Assembly: GCF_014635285.1 (NCBI RefSeq)
Contig: NZ_BMCR01000004.1
Coordinates: forward strand, 62,001-126,000
Direction: 5' to 3'
Length of the DNA stretch: 64,000 nt
Source: Stappia taiwanensis
GTDB taxonomy: Bacteria > Pseudomonadota > Alphaproteobacteria > Rhizobiales > Stappiaceae
Below, in pieces: positions 8,824-17,252 of the stretch. Position numbers and translations under genes: made by a program. The notes under the pieces are model-generated. The model was not told the DNA's origin. It worked only from the letters and a program-made list of their open reading frames with translations, and did no database searches. The number at the start of each line of letters is the position of its first letter. Position 1 is the stretch's first letter.

Positions 8824-10236
8824 ATGAAGAAACTATTTCTCGGCCGCCATATCCGCAGTTTGCGCGAGAAGGCAGCCATGACGCAACGGGATTTCGCCGA
8901 GCGTCTCGGCCTGTCGACCAGCTACGTCAATCAGTTGGAAAACAACCAGCGGCCGGTCTCCGCGCCGGTGCTGCTCAGCCTCAGCGAGCATTTCGACCTG
9001 GATCTGACCAGCCTGTCGGTCGATGACAACGACCGGCTGCTCGCCGCCTTGCGGGAGGTGTTCGCCGATCCGGTGCTGGCGGGCACGGCGCCCGGCTTGC
9101 AGGACTTCAAGATGCTCTGCCAGAGCACCCCGGATATCGCCCATGCGCTGGTGCGGCTGCATCAGGCCTATCGCCAGACCAGCGAGCAACTGGCCATGCT
9201 CGACGACACCCTGACCCGCGACGAGGCGCTTGCCCGCCCCACCCCATATGAAGAGGTGCGGGACTTCTTCCACTTCGAAAACAACTACATTCACGAGCTG
9301 GACCTGGCCGCCGAAGCGCTGGCGGGCAAGCTCGCCTCGAACGGACGGCTGTTCGCCCGCGATCTCGTCCAGCATCTGGAAACGGTGCATGGGGTCACGG
9401 TGGAGCGGCAGCGAATGGGCAATGAACAGGGTCGGATCCGCAGCTTCGACCCGGCCACCCGCCGCCTCAGCCTCAACGAGGCGCTGCCGGAGGCGACCAT
9501 CGTCTTTCAGCTTGGCCATCAGATCGCCCTTCTGGAGGCCGGCGACATCATCGACACGGTGCTGGCCGACGCCCGGTTTCAGACCGACGACGCGGTGCAT
9601 GTGGCCCGCATCGGCCTTGCCAACGCCTTCGCCGGCGCGTTGCTGCTGCCTTACGAGAGTTTTCTCAACGCGGCGCAGGAAACCCGCCACGACCTCGACC
9701 TGATCGCCGACCGGTTCGGCGCGAGCCTGGAACAGGTGGCGCACCGGCTTTCCACCCTGCAACGGCCGAAGATGAAGGGCATCCCGTTCTTCTTCGCCCG
9801 GGTCGACCGGGCCGGCAACATCACCAAGCGGCACAGCGCCACCAAGCTGCAATTCGCCCGCTTCGGCGCCGCCTGCCCCCTGTGGAACGTGCATCGCGCC
9901 TTCGAAAGCCACGGCACCATCATCCGCCAGTTGGCCGAGACCCCGGATGGCTCGCGCTATATCTCGCTGGCGGCACAGATCATCAAGAAATCCGGCGGCT
10001 ACAGCGGGCCGGTGCTGCACTATGCCATCACCCTTGGCGCCGACATCGCCCATGCCCGCGACATCATCTATTGCGACGATCTCGACCTGACCCGCGCCGC
10101 CGCGTTCGAGCCCATCGGCATCTCCTGCCGGATCTGCGAGCGGCTGACCTGCCCGCAGCGCTCAATGCCGCCGCTCAACCGGGCCATTGCCATCGACCCG
10201 AACGACCGCCGGCTGATCCCCTACGAGATCCGCTGA
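8824..10236 (+). CDS. Short-chain fatty acyl-CoA regulator (ScfR/PccR family)
   Basis: This 470-aa transcription factor has an N-terminal XRE-type helix-turn-helix (about residues 5-60, with MTQRDFAERLGLSTSYVNQLE), a middle IrrE/DUF955-like region and a C-terminal DUF2083-type domain. The domain ends in the cysteine cluster C435-x2-C438-x5-C443 (CRICERLTC). Family members PccR and RamB/MccR sense short-chain acyl-CoA. The frame could open at a TTG at 8776, but that lies inside the TTTGCAAA operator; ATG 8824 aligns with the family start and is chosen, although its SD is weak. It is divergent from the bioY-pccBA-mutase operon, its probable target. Confidence 0.92.
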   Translation: MKKLFLGRHIRSLREKAAMTQRDFAERLGLSTSYVNQLENNQRPVSAPVLLSLSEHFDLDLTSLSVDDNDRLLAALREVFADPVLAGTAPGLQDFKMLCQSTPDIAHALVRLHQAYRQTSEQLAMLDDTLTRDEALARPTPYEEVRDFFHFENNYIHELDLAAEALAGKLASNGRLFARDLVQHLETVHGVTVERQRMGNEQGRIRSFDPATRRLSLNEALPEATIVFQLGHQIALLEAGDIIDTVLADARFQTDDAVHVARIGLANAFAGALLLPYESFLNAAQETRHDLDLIADRFGASLEQVAHRLSTLQRPKMKGIPFFFARVDRAGNITKRHSATKLQFARFGAACPLWNVHRAFESHGTIIRQLAETPDGSRYISLAAQIIKKSGGYSGPVLHYAITLGADIAHARDIIYCDDLDLTRAAAFEPIGISCRICERLTCPQRSMPPLNRAIAIDPNDRRLIPYEIR

Positions 10237-10302
10237 CCCGGCGCCGTCACGACCCCGCGTCCGCCCCGTGATCGCGACGGGGCTTGCCATCAGTGGCAAT
10301 TT

Positions 10303-10333
10303 GTCATTTCGTCGGAAGAACCGACATTTTGAC
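10303..10333. promoter_or_regulatory. 31-bp Lrp-type operator, copy 1 (in front of the Lrp gene)
   Basis: The pattern GTCATTTCG-N13-CATTTTGAC with GGA-N4-CCG inside the spacer recurs with identical spacing at 10908-10938. The ends form an imperfect inverted repeat (GTCA/TGAC). This copy ends 9 bp before the Lrp/AsnC start, suggesting autoregulation. Confidence 0.7.
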
Positions 10334-10342
10334 GAGGCCGCC

Positions 10343-10822
10343 ATGACCGCCCCCCGTGATGCGCTCGACCGCAAACTGCTCGCCCTGTTGCAGATGAACG
10401 CGCGGGCGCCGACCTCCGATCTCGCCCGGCGGCTCGGCATTGCCCGCTCCACCGTGCATGAACGGATCGCCCGGCTGGAGCGTGAGGGCGTCATCACCGG
10501 CTACACCGCCCGGCTGGCACGGGCTCCGAACCGGGAGATGGCGCGGGCACTGGTGATGCTGGCTGTGGAGCAGCAACAGGCGCGCGAGACGGTCAAGCGT
10601 CTGGAGACATTTCCGGAAATCCGCACCTGCCTGACCGTCTCCGGTGAGTTCGACCTGTTTCTGGTGGTGGAGGCTGAACGTCTCGACCGGCTTGACGAGG
10701 TGCTGGACGACATCGCCGTGACCCCGGGTGTGCGCCGCTCCCGCTCCTCCATCGTTCTGGCAACGAAATTCGACCGGGCACCGGTGACCGAGCCCGCACC
10801 GCAAGACACCCCGGCACTCTGA
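10343..10822 (+). CDS. Lrp/AsnC-family transcriptional regulator
   Basis: The protein is 159 aa, the normal length of the family. Residues 1-60 contain the AsnC-type winged HTH (LDRKLLALLQMNARAPTSD, ARRLGIARSTVHERIARLE), and the rest is the RAM/AsnC ligand-binding domain ending in GVRRSRSSIVL. The ATG at 10343 is preferred over an upstream GTG (10268) because the family begins at about this point and because the operator motif covers the longer leader. A matching operator precedes the lysine dehydrogenase-like gene downstream, so that gene is the likely target and a lysine-pathway compound the likely effector (inference). Confidence 0.92.
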   Translation: MTAPRDALDRKLLALLQMNARAPTSDLARRLGIARSTVHERIARLEREGVITGYTARLARAPNREMARALVMLAVEQQQARETVKRLETFPEIRTCLTVSGEFDLFLVVEAERLDRLDEVLDDIAVTPGVRRSRSSIVLATKFDRAPVTEPAPQDTPAL

Positions 10823-10858
10823 CGTTTCGCGCAGATCATCGGTACGACTCACCGCGAT

Positions 10859-10880
10859 CCTGCCCGTCCGGACGGGCAGG
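10859..10880. repeat. Perfect 22-bp GC palindrome after the Lrp gene
   Basis: CCTGCCCGTCC (10859-10869) is followed directly by its exact reverse complement (10870-10880). It starts 36 bp after the Lrp stop codon and would fold to a 9-bp stem with a CCGG loop. No T-run follows. It may act as a weak terminator or processing hairpin separating the regulator from the next gene. Confidence 0.5.
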
Positions 10881-10907
10881 CCAATAGATGTTCGCGACCA
10901 TATGACC

Positions 10908-10938
10908 GTCATTTCGCTGGATTTTCCGTTATTTTGAC
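10908..10938. promoter_or_regulatory. 31-bp Lrp-type operator, copy 2 (in front of the lysine dehydrogenase-like gene)
   Basis: GTCATTTCG-N13-TATTTTGAC with the same GGA-N4-CCG core and spacing as copy 1 at 10303-10333. It lies 125 bp upstream of the target gene's ATG, a usual place for an Lrp-family activator or repressor site. Confidence 0.7.
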
Positions 10939-11063
10939 AAACCGAAACACACTTCCGGCAGTTTGCCACCTCCTCGGCGAACACCGCCCCCCGTACCCTT
11001 GAGAAGAGCCCTTCAGAGGGAACGAACACGTGCGGGCACCAGCACCCGAGGAGGAGACTGAAG

Positions 11064-12194
11064 ATGAACAAATGGCCGGTTCTGATTGTCGGCGCGGGAA
11101 AGATCGGGCGCACCATCGCCGCGCTTCTGACCGATTGCGGCGACTACACCGTCACCCTTGCCGACCGCGATGCGGGGGCGCTGGCCACCGCCGCCCGTGC
11201 CGGTATGGCAACGCTCGAGGTGGATGTCTCCGACGAGGACGCGCTGACCTCAGCGCTCGCCGGCAAGAAGGCGGTGCTCTCCGCCGCTCCGTTCTTTCTC
11301 ACCTCGGTGATCGCCCGCGCCGCCAAGCGCGCCGGCACCCACTATTTCGACCTCACCGAGGATGTCGCCTCCACCAAGACCGTGCGCGCGCTGGCCGAGG
11401 GCGCGGAAATCGCCTTCGCGCCGCAATGCGGTCTGGCGCCCGGGTTCGTGTCCATCGCCGGGCATGATCTGGCGCAGAAATTCGACACGCTGGAGACGCT
11501 GACCATGCGGGTCGGCGCTCTGCCGCGCTATCCGACCAATGCGCTGAAGTACAATCTCACCTGGTCGACCGACGGCTTGATCAACGAATACTGCAACCCT
11601 TGCGAGGCCATCGTCGATGGCGCGCCGATGCTGCTGGCGCCGCTGGAAGGCTATGAGACCTTCTCGCTCGACGGGGTGCACTACGAGGCGTTCAACACCT
11701 CCGGCGGGCTCGGCTCGCTCACCGAGACCCTGGCCGGCAAGGTGCGCAGCCTGCGTTATCTGACGGTCCGCTATCCCGGTCATCGCGACATCATGCGCAT
11801 GCTGCTGCAGGATCTCGGCCTGGAGGACCGGCGCGATCTGTTGCGCGACGTGCTGGAAACCGCCGTCCCGGTGACCAAGCAAGATGTGGTGCTGATCTTC
11901 ATCACCGCCTCCGGCCTGCGCGGCGACCAGCGCGAACAGATCTCCGCCGTCTACCGGGTCACCTCGCGGGAGATGGCCGGCGAGACCTGGAGCGCGATCC
12001 AGACGACCACGGCGGCCGGGATCTGCGCCACGCTCGATCTGATGCGCGCCGGCCAGATCCCCGCGCGCGGTTTCGTTCGCCAGGAAACCATCCCGCTCGA
12101 CCTCTTCCTCGCCAACCGTTTCGGGCGGGTCTATGCCAGCAACGGGGATGGCGGCAGCCAGCATACAGATGAGGAGAAACGCAAGGCCGCCTGA
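11064..12194 (+). CDS. Saccharopine dehydrogenase-family protein, lysine 6-dehydrogenase-like
   Basis: The 376-aa protein has an N-terminal Rossmann fold ([14 protein letters not shown], residues 6-19) and the C-terminal domain of the saccharopine dehydrogenase family ([32 protein letters not shown]). Length and these motifs fit lysine 6-dehydrogenase, which oxidises L-lysine with NAD(P) to aminoadipate semialdehyde/piperideine-6-carboxylate; carboxynorspermidine-type dehydrogenases are an alternative. The ATG has a strong GAGGAGGAG upstream. The neighbouring Lrp regulator and shared operator suggest lysine- or amino-acid-responsive control. The semialdehyde dehydrogenase expected next in the pathway is not adjacent. 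Confidence 0.82.
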   Translation: MNKWPVLIVGAGKIGRTIAALLTDCGDYTVTLADRDAGALATAARAGMATLEVDVSDEDALTSALAGKKAVLSAAPFFLTSVIARAAKRAGTHYFDLTEDVASTKTVRALAEGAEIAFAPQCGLAPGFVSIAGHDLAQKFDTLETLTMRVGALPRYPTNALKYNLTWSTDGLINEYCNPCEAIVDGAPMLLAPLEGYETFSLDGVHYEAFNTSGGLGSLTETLAGKVRSLRYLTVRYPGHRDIMRMLLQDLGLEDRRDLLRDVLETAVPVTKQDVVLIFITASGLRGDQREQISAVYRVTSREMAGETWSAIQTTTAAGICATLDLMRAGQIPARGFVRQETIPLDLFLANRFGRVYASNGDGGSQHTDEEKRKAA

Positions 12195-12261
12195 CGGGAA
12201 CGCACACCGGCCGGCAAGCCTTTGGCCTATAGTAGGAGGATCAGTCCGATTCCTCGTCACG

Positions 12262-12294
12262 GGCGCGGGCCTCCCGCGCCGGAAGGCCCGCGCC
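12262..12294. repeat. Hairpin occupying the translation-initiation region of the antiporter gene
   Basis: GGCGCGGGCCT (12262-12272) and AGGCCCGCGCC (12284-12294) are perfect 11-bp arms around an 11-nt loop. The hairpin ends only 4 nt before the antiporter ATG at 12299. The only SD-like AGGAGG lies at 12234-12239, upstream of the hairpin, and no start codon exists in frame between a TAG at 12233 and the ATG. Confidence 0.6.
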
Positions 12295-12298
12295 ACCA

Positions 12299-14212
12299 AT
12301 GCTCGAAACGCTCAATCTGGTGATTCTGATTGCCGCTGGCCTCGTTGCCGTGTCGGTGTTCACATCGCTGATCAGCTTTCGGGTCGGCGCGCCCTTGCTG
12401 CTCGTCTTCCTCCTCGTCGGCCTTGCCGCCGGCGAGGACGGCCCCGGCGGCATCGAGTTCGCCGATACCCGCACCGCCTATTTCATCGGCTCCATCGCGC
12501 TGGCGATCATTCTGTTCGACAGCGGATTTCGCACCCGCTTCGCCACCTTCCGCCTTGCCGCCTTTCCGGCGCTGACCCTCGCCACCATCGGCGTGGCCGT
12601 CACCGCCGGCCTGGTCGGCCTCGCCGCGCATTTCCTGTTCGGCTGGCCCTGGATCGAAGGCCTGCTGCTGGGCGCCATCGTCGGTTCGACCGACGCGGCG
12701 GCGGTGTTCTTTCTGCTGCGGGTCGGCGGCATTCATCTGCGCGAGAGGATCTCGGCGACACTGGAGGTGGAATCGGGCTCGAACGACCCGATGGCAATCT
12801 TCCTCACCGTCACGCTCGTCGGCATGATCGTCGCCGGCACCAGCGGCGAGGAAGCCGGGCTGGGCCTGCTCGCCGAGTTCGCCCAGCAGATGGGCATCGG
12901 CCTGATCGCGGGTCTTGCTGGTGGCTACGCCATTGTCCAACTGGTCAACCGGGTCAATCTGGAGCCGGCGCTTTATCCGATCGTCGTGCTGGCGCTGGCG
13001 CTGGCCCTGTCCGGCGCCACGTCGCTCGCCGGCGGCAGCGGCTTTCTCGCCGTCTACGTGGCCGGCATCCTGTGCGGCAATGTACGGATGCGGCAACAGC
13101 CGGCGCTGAAGAACTTCCAGGGCGGCATGACCTGGCTCGGCCAGATCGGCATGTTCGTCACCCTCGGCCTGTTGGCGACCCCGTCCCAATTCGGCGAGGT
13201 GGCCCTGCCCGGCTTCACCCTCGCCGCCGTCCTGATCTTCATCGCCCGGCCCATCGCCGTCTGGCTTTGCCTGTTGCCCTTCGGCTTCACCCGGGCGGAG
13301 ATCGCCTTCGTCTCCTGGGTGGGCCTGCGCGGCGCGGTATCGATCCTGCTGGCGATCCTGCCGCTGATCGGCGGGCTCGCCAATGCCCAGACGATTTTCA
13401 ACATCACCTTCCTGATCGTCCTGACCTCGCTGGTGCTGCAAGGCTGGACCATCCGCCCGCTGGCGCTCTGGCTGCGGCTGATCGTGCCGCCGCGCATGGG
13501 GCCGGTGGACCGGATCGAGTTGGAACTGCCGGGCGGGCAGGATCACGAACTGGTGGGCTACCGCGTGCACCCGGGCAGCGCGGTGGCGCGCGGCGGGCGC
13601 ATCCCCCGTTGGGCGCGGCCGGTCCTGATCCTGCGCGACGGCCAGAGCCTGCGCCCGCAGAAGGCCGGGCGGCCGCAGCCGGGTGACCAGCTCTACATTC
13701 TCACCACCGCCCGGCAGGTCCCTGCGCTCGACGCCCTGTTCGCCGGCGCCACTCAGGACGGGCACGACCCGGCGCTGTTCGGCGACTTCCCGCTCGATCC
13801 CGACGCACTGCTCTCCGACGTCGGCGCGGTCTACGGCTTTCATGTGCGCAAGGAGGATGCGGCGCTGACTTTGCGCGACTACATGCGGCGGGAGCTGGGC
13901 GACGATATCGAGCCGACCGACCGGGTCGCTCACGGCGCCATCGACCTTGTGGTGCGGGCCATAGATCACGACCACGCCATCACTGAAATCGGCCTGTCCG
14001 TCGAACATGCGGAGCTAAGGGAGCCGGTGTTGCCGTTCTTCTTCTCCCGCGACGATGTGGCCCGCGCCAGCCGCCGGGCGATCTCCAGGGTGCGGATGCG
14101 CCGCGCGCGCGGCAAGGTCATCGCCCGCCGCCGGGCCTCCTTCGACACCCCCGCACCGGCACAGGACCCCGCCCCCAACACGCGAACGGAGACGGACAAG
14201 GACAAGGACTGA
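12299..14212 (+). CDS. cvrA: CPA1-family potassium(sodium)/proton antiporter, CvrA/NhaP2 type
   Basis: The 637-aa inner-membrane protein has about 12 helices over residues 1-395 (Na+/H+ exchanger fold) with the conserved GSTDAAAVFFLLR and LEVESGSNDPMA segments, where the acidic residues take part in ion/proton exchange. A soluble C-terminal half follows with a TrkA_C/RCK_C-type regulatory domain (about 400-490) and the CvrA-specific tail. CvrA proteins export K+ or Na+ in exchange for protons and help volume or pH control. There is no SD directly before the ATG; a strong hairpin sits there instead. It appears to be transcribed separately from its neighbours. Confidence 0.93.
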   Translation: MLETLNLVILIAAGLVAVSVFTSLISFRVGAPLLLVFLLVGLAAGEDGPGGIEFADTRTAYFIGSIALAIILFDSGFRTRFATFRLAAFPALTLATIGVAVTAGLVGLAAHFLFGWPWIEGLLLGAIVGSTDAAAVFFLLRVGGIHLRERISATLEVESGSNDPMAIFLTVTLVGMIVAGTSGEEAGLGLLAEFAQQMGIGLIAGLAGGYAIVQLVNRVNLEPALYPIVVLALALALSGATSLAGGSGFLAVYVAGILCGNVRMRQQPALKNFQGGMTWLGQIGMFVTLGLLATPSQFGEVALPGFTLAAVLIFIARPIAVWLCLLPFGFTRAEIAFVSWVGLRGAVSILLAILPLIGGLANAQTIFNITFLIVLTSLVLQGWTIRPLALWLRLIVPPRMGPVDRIELELPGGQDHELVGYRVHPGSAVARGGRIPRWARPVLILRDGQSLRPQKAGRPQPGDQLYILTTARQVPALDALFAGATQDGHDPALFGDFPLDPDALLSDVGAVYGFHVRKEDAALTLRDYMRRELGDDIEPTDRVAHGAIDLVVRAIDHDHAITEIGLSVEHAELREPVLPFFFSRDDVARASRRAISRVRMRRARGKVIARRRASFDTPAPAQDPAPNTRTETDKDKD

Positions 14213-14221
14213 AACGACGGA

Positions 14222-15235
14222 TCACTCCGCCGCTTTCGGTTTCTTCTTCCCCAGCTTGTCGAAGCGGGCGCTGAGCTCCTTGCACGGATCCTTGCGCCCG
14301 CCGCGCGGGGTGAACCACAGGTAATCGTAAGGCGCCGCCGCGCCATCCTCAGGCACCGCATAGGCCGCCGGGTCCACCTCGCCGGCGGTAACCTCGGTGA
14401 AGGCGATGGTCACCAGCCCGGCGGAGGGCGCCCGCCAGCGCAGATATTGCGGTACCGCCAGATCGGCGCGCACATGACCGGCGCCGGCGATCAGCACCGC
14501 GCCATCGGCCCCCTCACCAGCCGCCGCCAGCATGGCGTTGGCGAGCCCAGCGTCGCGCAGACGCTGCACATTGGCCATCGGCACGAGCGCTTCCTTGGGC
14601 ATCATCTCGCAATGCCCCTCAAAGAGGGTCTGCAACAGCCGCGCGTCAGCGGCCTCCCCCAGCGGCTGGTCGAGGGCCATCTTCGCAAGCGCTTCCTCGC
14701 CAAGGCTGGCGAGCCCATCCCGGCCAACTTCCCGGCGCTGTTTCTTCGGCACGTCCCCGGCGATGATCGGCAGGTCGGCGCCCATCGCCGCCGCGATCAC
14801 CGGTTGATAGATGCGGTAATCGGGCCAGCCCAACTCCGCCCAGCCGACCGCCGTGCCAAACCCGTCCGGCGTCGGTTCCTTTTCCGCCAGATACTCATCG
14901 ACCCGCGCCTGGCGATCACTGGGCAGCATCTCCAGCACCGTCGCCGGCTTGCGCCCCGAGGCGGCGACGGCGGACAGGACAAAGGCCTGAAGCGCATGGT
15001 GATCCGGGTTGTCATGGATCTCGCCCAAGAGGACGAAGCTTGCCGCGACCGCCGCTTTGGAGACCTCCTTCGGCGTGACGAAGCTCTTGTCCGCCACCGA
15101 CCAGATGCGCCCGACAAGTGGGTGCCCGGCCTCGCCAGTCAGAGTGAACGGCGGCGGCGCGGGCTCCTCGGCGCGCACGGCGCCGGCAACAAGACACGCA
15201 CCGGCAACCAGCGCCGCGGCAAAGGATCTGATCAC
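14222..15235 (-). CDS. ChaN-family lipoprotein-like protein (haem-binding uptake, Tiki superfamily)
   Basis: The 337-aa protein begins with a signal sequence (VIRSFAAALVAGACLVAGAVRAEE) and has the ChaN/EreA-like blocks LLGEIHDNPDHH and IAGAGHVRADLAVPQYL; the GExHDN and GHxR motifs define the superfamily. ChaN in Campylobacter binds haem, while Tiki relatives are metalloproteases, so the exact role is open. GTG 15235 is chosen as start because GGAG lies 8-9 bases upstream; an ATG at 15265 would precede the signal peptide without an SD. It is convergent with the antiporter gene 10 bp away. Confidence 0.82.
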   Translation of the reverse strand: MIRSFAAALVAGACLVAGAVRAEEPAPPPFTLTGEAGHPLVGRIWSVADKSFVTPKEVSKAAVAASFVLLGEIHDNPDHHALQAFVLSAVAASGRKPATVLEMLPSDRQARVDEYLAEKEPTPDGFGTAVGWAELGWPDYRIYQPVIAAAMGADLPIIAGDVPKKQRREVGRDGLASLGEEALAKMALDQPLGEAADARLLQTLFEGHCEMMPKEALVPMANVQRLRDAGLANAMLAAAGEGADGAVLIAGAGHVRADLAVPQYLRWRAPSAGLVTIAFTEVTAGEVDPAAYAVPEDGAAAPYDYLWFTPRGGRKDPCKELSARFDKLGKKKPKAAE

Positions 15236-15274
15236 GAAAGCTACTCCGCTATGACATCCGACCATCGAAGGACC

Positions 15275-15310
15275 GGCGGCGCCCCTCCCCCCGCGCAAGC
15301 GGGCGCCGCC
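15275..15310. repeat. Hairpin between the thiolase and ChaN-like genes
   Basis: GGCGGCGCC (15275-15283) and GGCGCCGCC (15302-15310) are perfect inverted arms in the 82-bp gap following the thiolase stop. There is no T-tract, so at best a weak or Rho-assisted terminator. Confidence 0.35.
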
Positions 15311-15317
15311 ACAACCA

Positions 15318-16511
15318 TCAGGCCGCGCTGAGGTTCTCCAGCGCCAGGGCGATGCCCTGACCGCCGCCGATGCACATGGTGACAAGACCGTAGCGCCCAC
15401 CGGTGCGCTCCAACTCGTACATGGTCTTCACCGTGATGATACAGCCGGTGGCGCCGACCGGGTGGCCGAGCGCGATGGCCCCGCCATTGGGATTGACCCG
15501 GTCGGAGGGGAAGCCCAGCTCCCGCATCACCGCGCAGGCCTGCGCCGCGAACGCCTCGTTGGATTCGATCACGTCGAAATCCGCCGGGCTCATACCGGTC
15601 TTCTCCAGCAGCTTCTGCACCGCCGGGATCGGACCGATACCCATCACATCCGGCGCCACGCCCGCATGGGCATAGCCGATCAGCCGAGCCATTGGCCTCA
15701 GTCCACGCCGCTCGGCCGTCTCCCGGTCGGCCAGCACCACCGCCGCCGCGCCATCATTCAGGCCGGAAGAATTGCCGGCGGTTACCGAGCCATCCTTGCG
15801 GAACACCGGGCGCAGGGCGCTCAGCGTCGAGGGCGAGGTGTCGGCGCGCACATGCTCGTCGGTGTCGAACTTGATGGTGTTCCGACCCACCTTCACATCC
15901 AGCGGCAGGATCTGCTCGCTGAAGCGGCCGTCGCGAATGGCAATGCCGGCGCGGTGCTGGCTGTCGACCGCGAGCGCGTCCTGTGCTTCCCGGCTGATGT
16001 TGTAGCGCTCGGCCACGTTTTCCGCGGTGATGCCCATATGACCGCCACCGAACGGGTCGTTCAGCGCGCCAAGCATCATGTCATGCATCACCGCATCGCC
16101 CATCTTGACGCCGAAGCGGGCGCCAGGGCTGGAGAACGGTGCACGGCTCATGGATTCCGCGCCGCCGGCCAAGGTGATATCGGCATCGCCCAGCAGGATC
16201 GATTGGGCGCCGGAGACAATCGCCTGCGCGCCAGATCCGCACAGGCGGTTCAACGTCAGCGCCGGCGCCTCGACCGGAATGCCGGCATCGACGGCAGCCA
16301 CCCGGGCCAGATACATATCGCGCGGCTCGGTGTTGATCACATGTCCGAACACCACATGCTCGATCTCTTCCGCCCCGACCCCGGAGCGGCGAATGGCCTC
16401 CGCCGTCACCTTGCCGGCCAACTCGCAGGGCGGCACGGACTTCAGGGACCCGCCAAAACTGCCAATCGCCGTGCGCACGCCCGACACCAGAACCACTTCA
16501 CGCTGCGTCAT
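15318..16511 (-). CDS. Acetyl-CoA acyltransferase / beta-ketothiolase
   Basis: The 397-aa thiolase has the catalytic nucleophile Cys in NRLCGSGAQAI, the general-base His in GGAIALGHPVGATG, and the second Cys in MCIGGGQGIA. It condenses or cleaves acyl-CoA with acetyl-CoA; by length and motif it is of the biosynthetic/BktB-like type, so it could feed polyhydroxyalkanoate synthesis, or degrade fatty acids, valine/isoleucine or ketone bodies. The ATG at 16511 has GAGGG just upstream; the longer open frame is spurious. No phaB or phaC is adjacent, so pathway assignment remains open. Confidence 0.93.
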   Translation of the reverse strand: MTQREVVLVSGVRTAIGSFGGSLKSVPPCELAGKVTAEAIRRSGVGAEEIEHVVFGHVINTEPRDMYLARVAAVDAGIPVEAPALTLNRLCGSGAQAIVSGAQSILLGDADITLAGGAESMSRAPFSSPGARFGVKMGDAVMHDMMLGALNDPFGGGHMGITAENVAERYNISREAQDALAVDSQHRAGIAIRDGRFSEQILPLDVKVGRNTIKFDTDEHVRADTSPSTLSALRPVFRKDGSVTAGNSSGLNDGAAAVVLADRETAERRGLRPMARLIGYAHAGVAPDVMGIGPIPAVQKLLEKTGMSPADFDVIESNEAFAAQACAVMRELGFPSDRVNPNGGAIALGHPVGATGCIITVKTMYELERTGGRYGLVTMCIGGGQGIALALENLSAA

Positions 16512-16609
16512 TGATCCCTCACCTGTTTTATCCTTCCGAACGCCATCCTTGCGCGCACGATTGACCCGAACGTAACCTCCGCATCGGTGAAGCGCAAACC
16601 CGATGTTGC

Positions 16610-16658
16610 ACCGCCAAACAAAACGCAAAGAGGGCGGGAGCATGCGCTCCCACCCTCT
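16610..16658 (-). terminator. Rho-independent terminator on the minus strand (downstream of mmsA)
   Basis: AGAGGG-C-GGGAGC / GCTCCC-A-CCCTCT (16629-16658) forms a 12-13-bp stem with an ATGC loop. Reading the minus strand, the stem is followed by TTTGCGTTTTGTTT (16628-16615). It would end transcripts arriving from mmsA before the thiolase promoter. Confidence 0.75.
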
Positions 16659-16768
16659 GATCTGGATCACCCGAACCGGGTAGGTCCGGTATCCTGTAGT
16701 GCGTTTGTGTGTGTCCTGATGCCAGAAGGCAGGGACACCCTTCGGCGTCATTCCAGGCAAGCCTTGGC

Positions 16769-16853
16769 GCGAGCCGGGATCGGAGAGCCAAAGAGCCAGC
16801 GTTGGCCAGCCGGGGAAGAGCCGCCAGGCCGTGCCTCGCCGATCCCGGCTCGC
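16769..16853. repeat. Long-loop 15-bp inverted repeat
   Basis: GCGAGCCGGGATCGG (16769-16783) has its exact reverse complement at 16839-16853, with a 55-nt spacer. A further small hairpin (CGCCGC-TTC-GCGGCG, 16851-16865) overlaps the right arm. The core CCGATCCCGGC recurs in another intergenic inverted repeat at 35109-35119, suggesting a dispersed intergenic repeat family. Confidence 0.55.
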
Positions 16854-16920
16854 CGCTTCGCGGCGTCCGGGAGGACGCTGCGTGTGGGGCGCTTGATCCT
16901 CTTATTCCAAACAGCGTGGA

Positions 16921-17040
16921 ACCCGCTTACCGTCGATGCGCGTTCGCCCCAACCGGCTGGTGGTCAGGGCGCGGGCTGGCGCCCGCTTACCCTCGATGCA
17001 CGTTCGCCCCAACCGGCTGGCGGTCTCGACGCGGCCAGAG
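16921..17040. repeat. Two tandem degenerate 60-bp units
   Basis: Units at 16921-16980 and 16981-17040 share CCCGCTTACCSTCGATGC, CGTTCGCCCCAACCGGCTGG and further matches, in exact 60-bp register. The CGCTTACCCTCGA / CGTTCGCCCC part appears again at 17042 and 17195 inside the 88-bp repeats. Confidence 0.75.
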
Positions 17041-17099
17041 CCGCTTACCCTCGACCGCGTTCGCCCCTTCGATCATGCCACCGGCATGATCGATCCGGC
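17012..17099. repeat. 88-bp direct repeat, copy 1
   Basis: Identical, base for base, to 17165-17252. It runs from ACCGGCTGG to CGATCCGGC and ends with an internal inverted repeat CGATCATGCC-ACC-GGCATGATCG. The copies are separated by 65 bp containing another hairpin. Confidence 0.85.
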
Positions 17100-17122
17100 A
17101 CTTTCTTGAGCGTTCAACTCGT

Positions 17123-17146
17123 CCGTCCCGGAAAGAACCGGGACGG
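17123..17146. repeat. Hairpin between the two 88-bp repeats
   Basis: CCGTCCCGG (17123-17131), loop AAAGAA, CCGGGACGG (17138-17146); flanking TCAAC and GTTGA can extend the stem. It could fold in RNA from either strand. Confidence 0.6.
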
Positions 17147-17164
17147 GTTGAGCTTGTGAGCCGG

Positions 17165-17252
17165 ACCGGCTGGCGGTCTCGACGCGGCCAGAGCCGCTTA
17201 CCCTCGACCGCGTTCGCCCCTTCGATCATGCCACCGGCATGATCGATCCGGC
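17165..17252. repeat. 88-bp direct repeat, copy 2
   Basis: Exact copy of 17012-17099, ending 21 bp from the mmsA stop codon. The identity over 88 bp outside any gene suggests recent duplication or ongoing homogenisation. Confidence 0.85.

Noticed and set aside
15236-15400. N-terminal extension of the ChaN-like protein into the thiolase gene
   Set aside because: The extension is antisense to nothing but overlaps the thiolase coding end on the same strand, lacks an SD, and would bury the signal peptide.
16921-17252. Repeat cluster as a CRISPR array
   Set aside because: The units are unequal (60 and 88 bp), overlap each other, are themselves the bulk of the sequence, and have no unique spacers or cas genes nearby.
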